Part shown: piece by piece, positions 12,546 to 25,520 of the stretch
How positions within the stretch are numbered: position 1 is the stretch's first letter
Layout: each line of letters starts with the position of its first letter
NCBI GenBank assembly: GCA_036897445.1
Contig: JAYMTL010000047.1
Location: 1-64,000, forward strand
Reading direction: 5' to 3'
DNA from: Pelargonium tetragonum
Taxonomy: Eukaryota > Streptophyta > Magnoliopsida > Geraniales > Geraniaceae
Length of the DNA stretch: 64,000 bases
The notes under the pieces: model-generated
The model's input: only the letters and a program-made list of their open reading frames with translations
Databases searched by the model: none
What the model was told of the DNA's origin: nothing
Made by a program: the position numbers and the translations under genes

Positions 12546-15500
12546 TTAGTACAGTCTAATTAACAAGGTGTTTGCTTTGTAGAAAAGGAGCTCATAAGAC
12601 TCAAGTTTTAGCTCAGTAAACTCTTGTGAACTTAAGCTTGTAATGCATATTATTAAGTACTTCTAATCCTTTCCTTCCGGTGCCAATCCAGTCTCCTGTA
12701 AGGGTGTCTCTTTGGCTTTCAAGTAAGTTATATTCGAGTTTTTCTAAAGCTTTTTCATTAAGGAATGTTTGCAGTTCTAAAAGCTCCTCAAGATTCCTAC
12801 TCCTCCAAAGTTGCTAGGGGTAACTGTATGTATTATAGAGGGAGCAAGCTCAGGCAAGTCTCATTAGTAGTATCTCTTAGTTTTGATCGCGTAGGTCTAA
12901 GAAATTCTTATCAAATTCTTTTATTATTTGGACAAAGAAAAGGAACACAAATACCCTAGAAAGTCGTCAACTCAAACCACAAGCAAACCCTTATTCATCC
13001 GGTTTGGTCATAGCAAAATACGGGTACTCTAAACTAGTGAGCATTTGATTCTTAAGCATTAACTCAGTAAGTCCCTAATATACTTGCTTTAGTTACAATT
13101 CAATGATATTTAAGAATTTTCATTTGGCATCTCCTACCTATATATAATTATCTAAAACAACCTTCTAGAAGTGGCGGTTTTTTAAGAAGCTCCACGGCAA
13201 AGGGAATCCTTCCTTTTATCATAGTTTATAAGAGTACTAAGTACGGGTGCTTGGTATACAAGGAAAGACTTTTTTAAAACATAAAAATTTTGGTCCTAAA
13301 ACCTTTAGAATTAACCGGATTGAACGGCAATACTAGTAGATCCAAATGAAAGAAAAGGTCCCCCTTTTTTTGCAAAGCTTTACTTTTGTAGAACCCCCTC
13401 TTAAATCTTCCAGGACTAACGGGTCATAAATGGGTTTTACACGAATAACTCTCGATATATTTGTACGAGGATCTCCCGGCTTTGCCTAACTAATAACTTG
13501 TTTTTTACCCATTGTAATTAAATCCAACAAAGGAGAAGCAAGAATTTTCTTTTATATATATATCCTCGATAATACAAGAGATTTCTAAGTTTGGGCATTA
13601 GTTTCCGCTTTAGTATACACTAAGAAAGGCATTATAAATGCAGTGGGGGAGCTTTTTTCCTATAAAATTTGAAATTCTATCCTATCTTTTAAATAAAAAG
13701 GGTTGTCTTAAGGGGTTGGAAAGACCTTTTATACTAGCAAAATGAAGTTATTACCCAAAGGGGGGAGAGTTGGCGCAACACGTATAAGCGCATAATTTTG
13801 AATTTAACTGAAATTAACTTAGGTTAACCCCTCATCATGTGGGAACACAGAAATTTAGGCCCTTTAGCCGAGTTCTTTTTTATTATTTAGGACCCGGACA
13901 GGGATCTGACACCTCTTTTTGATCTGCAATTAGAATGTTCTGATGATTTAATGTGTTTTTTAAGATATTACAAGGAAATATTCAGGACTTTTAGAGGCTT
14001 GAGCAAGCAGTCAAAAGGTATTTCTAGGAGCCACTGTTATAGGCCTTTGAAGTCTAACTTTGTGTTTTGAAAGGCAACGTATCAGAGAAGTGTAAGCATC
14101 ACTATCTAAGAAAATCCTTTGTATATTGTATATACTAGACTAAGCAAGGTAGGGGTTTCCTAAAATATAAAGTAAAGCAAAAGCCCCTTTTATTTAGTCT
14201 TTTTCCTGTCTTTAATCACGAAAAAAGGGCCTTAGTAAAGAATATTTTAGAAAGAGCGGATATGGAGCCGTTTTAAAAAAGTGAATCCAAAAGCATTAAA
14301 CGTGTGGTTAGAGAACTGTATGAGGGAATTTTTTCTTAAGGTAAGAGTCCGGCATTACACAAAAAGGCTACTCACTTGAGTAACTATTCTTTTATATTAT
14401 TTATATTAAAATTTACGGATGAAGTTCAGTGGATTCCTTTGTAAACACTGGGTTTGCGGAGATCTTGAGGTCAGATATAATAATAAAAACTCGTTCAGTC
14501 CAATATTTATATGCACGATAAAGAGTAAGTCATCGGGACAGTAACAATAAAAAGTTTAAGAGAATTTCATGAAAATCATTGAGCCTTGACCTCTGATTTT
14601 AGTACAAAGTTAATGAGGACTCGGTAATTACTGCAGCACCTAAGATTTTTATCAAAACGATAGTTATAATTTTAGGAAAACTAAACGCCAGGAACTTGAA
14701 AATGAAAGTAAGCAAAATTAGACCAAAATAGCTTGTGTCATAAACTTTTTCTGAATAAATATACATGCAGCCAGGTTTCTCTAATTAAAAGGCCCTTAAG
14801 ATTTTTTTACTTTAGTCTGAGCCTTGGTTACCCCCGCCCAGTATCCTGTTTAAAGAATTCCTATAAAGGATCCTTGCTATTTGTTTATAAAAATCAAAGT
14901 TTTGTTGGCTATACCAGTTTCTTAAGTATATATATATATTTCTTTTATATGATAAAAGAGGGCTTAATTGGAGTAGACAAAGGGTTGACTCCCTGGATTG
15001 TTATAGACTTAAATACTATGAAGATTCTTATACAGAATTACTGGACTAAGTGTGTCATAATGTTTCTTTTTGAATGCTTTATAGGGCGCGGGGCTTTTAA
15101 GTTTTTTTAAGACTTACCTACTTCACCCCCTCTTCAAGTAATGGATTGCCCCGTTATGATACGGATTTGTGCTTAATAGAAAATAGAGTCTTGCCATAGT
15201 GGATCCTTTCTTACAAGGCTTCTTAATTTATAGGTTATATACTTATGCCGGGTGTGCCAATTTCTTTTCTCCGGCGAGACTAGAGTTTTTATTCTCTAGC
15301 ATATCAAGGTAGTCTTCGTATATTTTTTATATCTATTTATCCATTTCGAAACCCTTTTCAAAGAGAGCTTCAAAAAAAAAATGGGTTGAAAAACCTTAAT
15401 TGCTTATATAGACGAAAACGTACTGAGCAGGGAAGCCCCTAGGTTCCACTAACTTGAGTACAAAGCTACTTGGTTGAAATAATAGTTTTAGTATTTAAAA

Positions 15501-15594
15501 AGGGATGCTACCAGTGCTAAAAAGGTTAAGTTTTTTACTATTAATATAAGATTAAGACTAATGTAATAAATAAAAACTGCTTTCTATTTCTTTT
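12546..15594. other. Non-coding background, no gene seen
   Basis: The 125-codon frame at 14733-15110 runs through AT-rich, low-complexity sequence and has no recognisable domain. It is within what chance would produce. GGG-TCC motifs are frequent. A run of ten A with flanking purines lies near 15372. Confidence 0.7.
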
Positions 15595-16170
15595 TGTATT
15601 ATATACTTCCTCTCCTCCTCTTCCTTCTGACTCTTACTACTTCTACTATTCCTGTTAGTACAGCTTCTGCTCCTGCTAAAACAAGTGGGTAGGTCAACAA
15701 AGTCAAAGAAGCCTGTTAAGTCGGGTAAGCCAAGTCAAACAAGTTAAGTAATATAAAACAACTGAGTCAACAAAGAAGTGGATTCTGTTGATATACTAGT
15801 GCGTGCATACGTATTCTAATAACTATTAATACTACGCATTACCTCGCTATCGCTTCAGTCGGTAGGAATGACTTACTCTTATACTCTTTATACTCTTAAG
15901 GTTAGTATACTCCAAAAAGATAAACACATAGGGCGAATATCCCTAAAAAGAAACAAGTACTACCCATAAGTAACAAATACTATATTATACTATATAAGAA
16001 TAACAACAAGAAGCACAGCCCCCTCTCTTATTGCTGCTGCTACCCCTACTGCTTGTGCTCCTCCTAACTAAGCAACAAAGTATAGCCCACAAAGCTCGTA
16101 TACAAATAACAAGTCAAGAAAGAATAAAAGAAGTTCGCGGGTGGTTATAAAGCACGCGTACTCAAGAAAC
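15595..16170 (-). repeat. Dispersed repeat tract, minus-oriented copy C
   Basis: Pyrimidine-rich on the plus strand. On the minus strand it shows the same words as copies A and B: TACCGACTGA, GTAGCG-like and AGGTAATGCGTAGTA (complement of about 15830-15870), and GCAGGAGCAGAAGCTGTA (complement of about 15660-15680). The minus strand has two stretches of GCA, GTA, GAA and ATA triplets that are open for about 25-38 codons. One lies opposite 15600-15720 and the other opposite 16000-16075. The A at every third base could be decayed trinucleotide repeat or a trace of coding. Confidence 0.55.
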
Positions 16171-19100
16171 TATAGTAAGTTAACATTGGGGTCCTAAATT
16201 ATAGATTATGCTAATAAACTAATAAAAGTGCAGTTTATGAGCCCTTTTTCAACTTTAATTATCTTAAATAAATAGAATTAAATTTGAGTATTTCGAAGGT
16301 AGAGCTAAAAGTCTCAGCTTTACTACTTTTTCTTTATACTAGGGGCTTAAAAGCTTACTCTTACAGTTCATTAGGTAATGGGTTCTCCTCTTTTAAAATT
16401 GAAAGCTGGGTCAAGTAAAATATTAGAGCAGCCCTTCCTTATACTTATAAAATCATTTTAGTTATGAGATCTTATTGAAATAAAGACAACTACGTCTTGG
16501 TCTTGCATCTAATTATGTATAAGCTTTTCCCGCAAAGGGAGAACTTTTTAGTAGCAGGGCTTTAACAAGGAAGGTTTTCTAACCTTCGCGGGGCTTTTGC
16601 CATTATAAAAAGAAAGGCAGCTATTCTAAAGCTACTAAAAGTAATAGCTAAGGTAGTTCTTATGAACGTCTTACAGATATGCCCCTCTCAAAACTTTATT
16701 ATCCTTTACAATTCTCAAAAATCTTGTTTAGTAACAAGGTGTAGGGACTCCTATTATAAATACCCTGTAAGGGGTGAAGCCCTAGTTTTTACGGCATGTA
16801 GCAGCTTTTATATGAGTAGCCGCGCGGCTCTTAATTCCAAGGAACTCTTTTTATTGTCAACATGAAAAAAGAAGAGTTCCCAGAAGTATTTTGAACTCAA
16901 ATTGCACGTTTACTTGCTTAATTCGAAACGTTATAGTTTTCCAACGAAAAGGGGTTAAATGGACTTAAAAAATATGCTCTCTGATTAGGATCCTTCTTAG
17001 ATTGATAAAGAAAGCCCTGTAGCAGGGAATACCCTCTTGGATAAAGGACTTTTATAACTTTTGAGTCTTCTCCGTTTTTGCCTTACTGTCTTGGATTTAC
17101 TTTTTCTTCGGTTGTTGCTGCCTTTTTAGGCACTTTAACATGCTTGTTTTTAAGTTTTGACTTCCGACCCCACCGGATGTTACTTTAGGAAAGGTTTTAT
17201 CCTCAAGGGATTCCCAGGGTAAAGAACCACTTCTTAAGGGTTGTGTAACATAAAGAAAAAGAAAAGGAAGACTAGAAAATAGGCTAACCTGGATATATAC
17301 TGGGAATAGTATATCCTTGTTGTAGTAAGCGGCAAAGAGTTCGCTAGATAAGAAGGGAGATTAACAAATGGGTGTCTTTATATAAAGGTTTCTGGCTTAT
17401 GGATTTACGTGGGACACAAGGATCATTAGGAGTTTAGCTTTTAATTGGAAATAAATATAAAAAAAAGTTTTTGCGGGGTCTTAATTTCTAGAATAAGGGA
17501 GAGTTGAAAATAGAATACTCTGACATGGAACTTCATCTCTTTTTGGTAGTTAAAGCGTGTAGGTTTTATGGAGGCCAAGGGTTCGAGGCGAAACACACTA
17601 ACTAAAGGGGTCCGCGATGCAAAGCTCTTTTCAGCAAAATATTCGTGTTATTTAGTCTTTTCGGGAATCAATATGGAAGGTCTTTCCCTTACAACTGGTT
17701 TATTAATATTTTACTACTGCTATTATGTTATGAAAAAGGTATGGTATATGGAAAGCTGCGCGCAACTCAAAGGAAAAGCGCCAATAACTCTGGATGCGAT
17801 CTATTATTTAGAAAAGACTTTTATTAAGCTGATTAATGCTTTACAGTTCTATACTCTAGTTAGAGGCATAGAAAACTCTGTATAACGTAATTAAATTCAC
17901 TTAAGGACTCCTCTTAATCTCCGCCGAACCTTTTCGCAGTAGTTATTGGGCAGTCAATCAAGATTAGAACATAGAACAAAAATAGGGATTCCCTTTACTT
18001 AAGCGGGTTCCTTCCTATATATTTCCATACTTGAAGCTGCTGGATTCCTTAGAGATAATACAGTGCTATCCCAAAGCAAACAAGAGGGTAATTTTAACAC
18101 TTATAGGGCTGCCCTTGCTAGAAATTTTATATTAGAAACAAGATCCTATCAAGCCCTTAATCCTATAGACAGAAATCCCGGTTACCGTAACGGAGGAAGG
18201 TGAATGTTATATAGTCTTAGTATAGTCAACCCTTTCTTTTCTTATAACCACGAACTTTAGAATCTTCATTACTTTCAATCTATTTTCTTAGGACTCAAAA
18301 ACTTGAAATGAGAATGACTACTCCCTTTCTCTCACTTGCTTTCTTATGCATACCCTGGGTCTCTATCTTCATACCCTTGTTAACTATACCTGTACCTGTC
18401 ATGCTTTGAGGATTCCTAGGAGAGACACCCTTCTTGTGAGACTTACTAACTAGTAAAGCCTCTCATTTTACTTATTGTACTCTGCTTTTGGCTAGTGCTT
18501 CCTATGAATTTCCTTCCAGTTCTAGCCGCATGGATTTTATAAGAATAGTTATGCCTGAGATTCTATACTGGATAAGAACTCTTCCTTTTTAGAGTTTCCT
18601 TATAAAAGCTAAAAGGAATCCCTTACTCTATAAGATATAAAGATATACTGCTATACGGTTATCCTGTTAAAAAGCAGGAGCTGACTTGCAAAACCTCGAA
18701 AAAGCGGATCTACCGGGCCCTCTTTTACGCAAACTGGTATATAAAAAGAAAATGAACACCCTCTTTCAGATTTGATTTCATACCTAAACATTTACACTAC
18801 CGGGAATCGCGGAGTATCCGGGGACTTACTTCACAGCTTAAATACAAAAACTCTTAGAGTAATAAGTCTAAATAAAGTATCCCATTAATAGCTATCGGAA
18901 ATTCCTCAGAATTCTTCTTAAACTGGGATAAAAAGGGGAGCTTTAAACTAAGGGCTATTCTAATTTCTTAATGAAATACGCTGCATTTTAATAAGTCCGA
19001 AAAGGCTTTTAGATATTGTGGGGGTACTAAAAAGGTATCTAATTTTTAATTATAAGAGCATAGATCGATGTAGAACTTCCGTGCGGAGTTAGTACTACTT

Positions 19101-22100
19101 GCCTTGTTTTTGAAAGTATACTAATAAGTCTTTATGACAACAGGGGTTCTAAGAAAGAATATCCCAGACACGCTCAAAGTTCGCTTAAAAGGGTCTTTCT
19201 AGTCCCCTTATTAGAAGGGTCCTAAAATCTAAATAAAAGTGTAAAAGAACTTACGGAATACCTAGTAAAAGTACAGCTACTGGGACCCCCCTCAAATTCC
19301 TTGGTACTAGAAAAGTTTCTTGGAGTTGTATTTGCCAAAATGAGTATAACAGTAAGTATTTAGCGACTTTTCAACTCCAGCATCGATAGTTAATTATCGA
19401 GGTCTAAATCTTGTGTTATTTGTAAACCGAAATCCTAAAGAGGAAGCAGGACCCCGACTTGTATATAGAAAAAACTAACTAAGGACATTTACTTGTGAGC
19501 TCTTAAACGAGAGCTTTGCTGTAGAAAGATTTTAGAGTTCTGACCCGCGGTTACTGTATATAGGCTTAGAACCTTCTAAAACGGAATCCCTTATGTATAC
19601 TCTTAAAGCTAAAAGATAAAGTATTCTATAAAATCCTTCTTCTCTTTAGGTCCAATAATAGAAATACACACTGAGGAGTCTTCGACTTCTCCCCGAAGCT
19701 AAAAAGGGTAGTCCTCATACACATAATACTAAAAGTTTTAATTTCCGGATTAAGAGGAGCCCCTCTTAAAATAAACCTTACTAAAAATATAAGGTAGTCT
19801 AGTATAATTATAATGCTTAAAAGCTTAACCTATTCCAAAGTATTTAATTGTGAGCCCTTAAACAACTTTGAATTGATTGGAAATGGGAGCTCTTGTTAGT
19901 AGGCCTCAAAATAGATAGCGCTTATCTTATATAGCAATAATTTAGGACTTAGCATAAATTACTTATTTATAAAAAAAAAGGTACAAAACTCTTAAATTCT
20001 TTTTTATATTACACATTTGATAAAATTTTTTTAAACTACTTAGAATCTAAAGGTTCAAAAGGGCTCGCAACTTACACAGTTAAGGTAAAACCTCAAGTGG
20101 GTTTAATAAAAGACAGGGGTTTCTCCGCATTCGTATATCACAAATACAATGTCTATATGTAACTACAAGCTAAAGTCCCTATCGTTCATTGCTATCTAAG
20201 AATTCTCCCTAAAATATAGCTCCAAACCCGTGAGATATTGTACTACTAGATTTGGTAAAATATACCCTGGCTGGAATAAAATTAATAAGCGCTTATACAA
20301 CTTAAGCTAATTTATAAGGGTGGGTTATCGTGTGCTATGGATCAGAGAAGTCTTAGATCTTTTTTCAAAAAAAAAGAGTGTAGAGGCTCGTAAAAAGAAT
20401 TCTAAAATGAAATGTAGACTATAAAAAAAAGAGAAGTTAAATCTATAGAAGCTCGTGAAATCCTTATAAAAGTAATACTGGTACAGGCACTTACGAAGGC
20501 TGGATCCCTCCCGTTGGAGTCCCCTAACTATTTATATAAAAGCCTTCTCTATACCTGGACTGGGGAATTTAGCTCTGCAAAGTAACCGAAAATAGGTTCC
20601 TTTTTCCAAGGATTTCCTTTTTAAATTAACCTAATAATTATACTTATAGGAGACAAAAGAGTCTAAGACATAGAAAAAGTCTGGCTTTCTTTCCCTATTA
20701 TTAAATTTTACGCCTATATATTTTACTTCAGTATATGCAAATTATACACTCTAAGTGCCGAAAGCCCTAAGTCAGTAGTAGCGGAATTCCGAGTATTAAT
20801 ATTTTACGCGTTATAAAAAGGAAGCTCTTTTGCCTTATTGAGTTGAATAGTATTCTCGTAATTTAGATCTTTTATAGCATTCATTTTTTTGTTATTTCCA
20901 AGTCAGGTCTACTATATAAAGTTAGGGTTTACGGAACTGTCATTTTTTTAGTCAAATAGCTGAATAAATTCCTTTTTGGAGCAGTTGGTTATATTAGATT
21001 AGATGTAATTAGGGATATGGATTAAATATAATTTAAGTAAATTAGAAATAAAAACTAAGTGCCTAGAACGAGGTTTCATCAAAAAACGTAGCCTGTCAAC
21101 GCTCAGAAGTACAAGAAGTGCTTAAGTTATTCCCGCGCTAGCTGCCTTTTCCTGTTACTAGTTCTCAATCTTATAGATTTCTTCGACCTAAAGCTTATCT
21201 ATTTTTCCTTAATGAGATGTACGAAAGTTCTAGGATTTCTAGCAAAATTATCCTGAAATAGGAGTCTAAAGGGTATTCCTTAACAAACCTTTTTTTATTC
21301 GGTTCATGACTTTCCTTGGACTCAATCGAGCATACAAATTAAAGAAAGCGCTCTACTTTTATATTACTAATTTGTTTCTCGCCGCCCTTCCCAATGCTAG
21401 TTAAGGAAAAATTCTAACTTTTTAATACGCGACAGGTTCTATGAAATTTTAAAGGACTCTTCTTAATTTACTGTTTCAATCTAGCCCTACTCGATATCTC
21501 AAGCTCTCCCTTTTTGAATTAGCAGCTAAGCAAAGGGTATTTTTGTTTTAAAAAGTCACAGGCTATTTTCATTTTTTAGCTTTATATCCCCAAAATACTT
21601 ATTTTGATAATTTAAGCAGAATTTGTACTAGATAAAACAGCGTGCAGATATATAAATCTTAAACTAGGGGGACTCCCTCCATATACTCTAAACAACCTAG
21701 ATACTCTTCAGTCCTTCAAGCTTAAACTAAAAGAAGACTTTGGAGATTTACTTCATAGTTACAAATTCTTAAAGGGGGGTTTACCGAGTACACAATAAAC
21801 AAAAAAGGATTTTAATTTATAAGTGAATGAAAGACAAGAGACGCAAACCTAGAAGACCTAGAAGAAAGATGAGGAAAATCCGAACATCTCCGAATAACTT
21901 ATAACAGCCTTTTTATAAGACAGAGGTTCCTTGGTTCTTTAATTTTGTTGTATAGTTCTGCAGTTTCAGGGATATCCGAATATTTTAAAAGAGATCCCAT
22001 ATTCTAGCCATTTCATTCGGTAGATATTTTCTTTATCTTGAGTTATAGAAAGTAAAAGGGGTGAATTCTCTTGTTTTAAAGTAAGTACTTTCCTATTATT

Positions 22101-22876
22101 AGCATACCTTTATAAAGTAATAAGGACCACAAGATTTTTTATCCTGATAGAATGCTTTGGAATCTCTAAAACCTGCCCGCAATCTAGACTCACTATAAAG
22201 GGGCATCCGCTTTTGGTTAAACTCAAATTCCTTTTAGATAGTAGAATTTCTCCCGTAAGCACTTTAGGTTATCGGGTTAAAGTTAATATGTTATCACCAG
22301 GAATATTTACAATTTTTTCATTAAAGGCTCCCCTCAAAATTAAAGAAGGGTTTCCGCACGCTTGAGAAAATTGCTTTTCTTTTTAGTAGAGGACAGAAAT
22401 TTCCTGAAGAAATCCTAAGCATTTTGGAACAGTAGATTGTATAACTCTCCGGTAGTTTAAAAAAGGACTTACTTATAAAAACGAGATTTGCCGAATCTTC
22501 TGAAAAATTTACAGCAGGATCTGCTATTAAGTATATATTCTTAAAAACCCTGCAAATATGTAAGAAAGTTTGAAATTCTAAACTAAAGATATACCGACGC
22601 TATGAAACCACTACTCTAGGTCTCTGAAGGAATAAACTCGCAAAGATAATGGAAGTCTGTTACAACGAGCACAAATTTTTATACAGCTCCTTGCTTAAGA
22701 CTTATTCAAGAATATAGGAAGCCCTTTGGCCCGTAAGGGATAAAAGAAAGATTCACAGGCAACCAACTTTAGAGTGAAAACTCGCTACGGCTTAGCTGGC
22801 CCCGGCCTTTTAAGGATAATATATAACAAGATTCGAGGTTAAAGAACTTAATAACTGCTTTTATAGAGTAGCAGCC

Positions 22877-22888
22877 CCGTACGTACGG
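22877..22888. repeat. 12-bp perfect palindrome CCGTACGTACGG
   Basis: A perfect GC-rich palindrome in AT-rich surroundings, flanked by further C and G residues. As DNA it could be a dimer-binding site or a cruciform core. It resembles the tip of a group II intron domain V only superficially, and the rest of that domain is absent. Confidence 0.75.
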
Positions 22889-23070
22889 CCATTCTCGTAA
22901 GCTAAAACACGCGTTTAGGACCCTTGAGGATTCTAGCAGTTCTGCTTTTATTGGAAAATCAAGCGACACCCCTTTCTGTTAATTTTCTTAATTTACTTCA
23001 TACTTAATCAAGGACTGTCCTAACAGAACCCCTTATAATTATAACACGGATATATTATATCAGGAGATAG

Positions 23071-23104
23071 AAAGCACTAAAAACTCTTTTTTAGTGCTTT
23101 TTTT
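23071..23104. repeat. Perfect 13-bp hairpin with trailing T run (terminator-like)
   Basis: AAAGCACTAAAAA (23071-23083) and its exact complement (23088-23100) are separated by the 4-nt loop CTCT and followed by TTTT. On the plus strand this has the form of a bacterial intrinsic terminator or a 3'-end processing hairpin. A 13-bp perfect stem is unlikely by chance here. No recognisable gene lies just upstream on either strand, so termination is inferred from shape only. It could instead be one of the small hairpins that accumulate in organelle intergenic DNA. Confidence 0.8.
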
Positions 23105-25299
23105 GCCTGCTAGTACTGCTAAATATTTTATAAGCAAGATTGTACTTTGTAAGGCTTAACACAATACCCCCAAAAAAACTAAGCAATAAAAATACCAAGC
23201 TAAACTAAGGTAACCCTAAAAACTTGTAAAAAACCTTTTCTTAAAACCGAGGACCCTTTTAGCATAGCATACCTGCCCTGCTATTTTTTGACTAAGAAGC
23301 ATCCTATTATCTTTCCCTGCCATAGGAAGCCCCTACCCTAGACGCTCTTGACTTAAAAGTTTACGGATTAACAACTCACGGTATTAAAAAAAAAAACACA
23401 CTTCAATAAATATAAATATTTACCTTGTTATACTTTATGTATCCTTATTAACTGCAAAAGCCCTCGTTTATAGAATAGAAGAGGGCGGCATTACCCTAAA
23501 AATAAGATAGCCAAAAAAACTTTAATAGTAGAATATAATTTCATTCTAAAGATATTTATAAGTTATCCTCTTGATTCCTATGTTCTATTTTAAGTTCTTA
23601 TACCTTGCTCTTTGTTGTTACTGGTATATCGGGGAGCTCGCCTTATAAGTAGAAAGATAAAAGCTCTTCTGTAGCAGCGCGAAGGTAGGGGCTTATGATA
23701 GTACTAGATATAGTTATATATAATCTCACACTGTAACACCAACAAAAGAAAAAGCAGGAGTCAGTTGCTAGAAGCCCTTTTTTACAACGGCCACCTCGCT
23801 TTCGTAGGAACCGGTATTAGGCTCACGCATAACAAGCTAAACTTAATTATAGAGGATTCTCTAGAGCCGGAATCTCTTATAGGAACTAACCCCTCCTACA
23901 GGCCCCCGGGGAAAGACCTCTTTCAAAATGGATACGAATTTAAAAAAATGACTCATTCCATAAAAAGAGCAATTTCGTGAGGATATCTTAGCTATACCTT
24001 ATACTAAATCTGTTATTAGACAGTGCTTTTGGCTTTTTATTAACTTTATTAACAGGGCAATTTGCTCTCTATGCCTGGTCCAGTATAAAGTCAAGGAAAT
24101 ACCTCCTATATTATTGGCGAAGTAAAAGATTTGTTTCCAATTTGCCTGGGTGGCAGTGAAACCAAGTAAATCCTCGGTTTAAATTTTCAGGAATAGCTTT
24201 GCTTTTATTTAACTAAAAACCTTCTTATTTTACAAGTTTTTAACTAAAAAAATCCCGAAAAAGGCTCTATTAATGAAAATTAGGTAATGGGGCCCTTTTT
24301 GTAGTTAAAACAAACAGAAAAGTAATTTTCCAGCAAAAGTATCCTACCAGCTCCTTTTTATTCCTGTTCACTGAAATATTAATTCAATATAAGTAAGAAG
24401 TTCTACTCCAATTCTTTCTTAACCGAGTGAGCTAATTTTCTGTTATAAGGGATTCCTTGCTGACGGAGTTTAGTCCATATCATAGGCAACCCAACTGCTT
24501 TACCATTGTTAAAGGTCGGGTGCTCTTAAAGATTTATACCCGTTTTGTGTATTCCTAACAAGGACTCCTTGGGAAATGACTGCTTCTTTTTGAAACTGTG
24601 CCGTATTATCGCAAGACTAAAGCTACACTTTACTTAAAGACACTTCCCCGCCCGTACTAGACTAAAAAGCAAAAGCTTAACCTAGCAGGAGCATTTTGCC
24701 AGTAAAGATATACTCGTTATATATAAGGCTGAACGAACCCTACAACAAAGGAAATTTATTTACTCAGAGCATCCCATTATCCTAGGGAAAAGCGCCCGGT
24801 TACTTTTTGGATACCCTTAATCGGGTTTTCCTTTTTTCATTAAGGACAGAATAATAAAGATATAATGCGGGTATCTTACGATCTTTATCTATTCAAGGAG
24901 TTGCATATATTTCAGAATTATATATTTAGATGTGTGGGTCGAGATTAATAAAACACGTAATAGTAAAGGGCGCGGGACAAGACTCAGGAGAAGTTTAGTG
25001 TCTCAGGTTTTAGGTAGATATATTTTCTAGTAAACGAGGCCCTTTAGCTACACACCTTAATCTCTAAGATTTTACAGAACATAATAAGGTACTGAGAATA
25101 CCAAATAGCAGAATCAAAATTCATATCTTTATATTGCATAGCATGCTTGCACTAAATATTCTTGCTTTTCAGATAGAGATTCACCTAGGGTTAAGTTTAA
25201 ATGCAAGAAGCTTAGCAATCCTTTTACTTACGGGATTCCTGTAGTCGGGTATAACCCCTCCTCACGGATAAGATAAACCCAGGGAACCAAAGGAATACA

Positions 25300-25520
25300 G
25301 CTTATAACAAGTAGTACAATCTATAACTGTCTATATAAGAGAAGTAAAACAACCTATACTTTAATATCAATTAATATTATCTATTACCCTATAGACATAA
25401 AGACATAAGTCATAAGTAACTAAACGAATACTATAAAAATTAATAATTAACTATAAGAAAGAATTAAGAATACTATATAGACAATAGAATAATACACTAG
25501 CTACAGATTATAATACAGCT
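25300..25520 (-). repeat. Dispersed repeat tract, minus-oriented, AT-rich part
   Basis: TATAGACATAAAG, AATTAATAATTAACTATAAG and similar words dominate and the GGG-TCC motif is absent. This matches the AT-rich half of the minus-oriented tracts at 28.9 and 42.6 kb in style. I did not find a long exact match, so membership in the family rests on composition. Confidence 0.4.

Larger units (their letters stand above)
16171..25299. other. Non-coding background with terminator-like hairpin
   Basis: No gene supported. The 105-codon frame at 17568-17885 is overlapped in another frame by a second accidental one. It holds the palindrome at 22877-22888, the perfect hairpin at 23071-23104 and the 8-bp palindrome CCCCGGGG at 23904-23911. 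A short rRNA-like match lies on the minus strand at 19021-19048. An A10 run with ACAC follows near 23385. Confidence 0.7.

Noticed and set aside
14733-15110. 125-codon frame, plus strand
   Set aside because: Low-complexity AT-rich sequence with Phe/Tyr/Ile runs and no motif; length within chance.
17568-17885. 105-codon ATG frame, plus strand
   Set aside because: A hydrophobic patch in the middle, but no family resemblance; a second accidental frame overlaps it; length within chance.
19545-19560. CCGCGGTTAC, similar to the 530 loop of small-subunit rRNA
   Set aside because: The preceding conserved GCCAGCAG is not present.
24640-24656. CCGCCCGT, as in the 3' end of small-subunit rRNA
   Set aside because: Only eight bases match and the invariant ACACA before it is missing.
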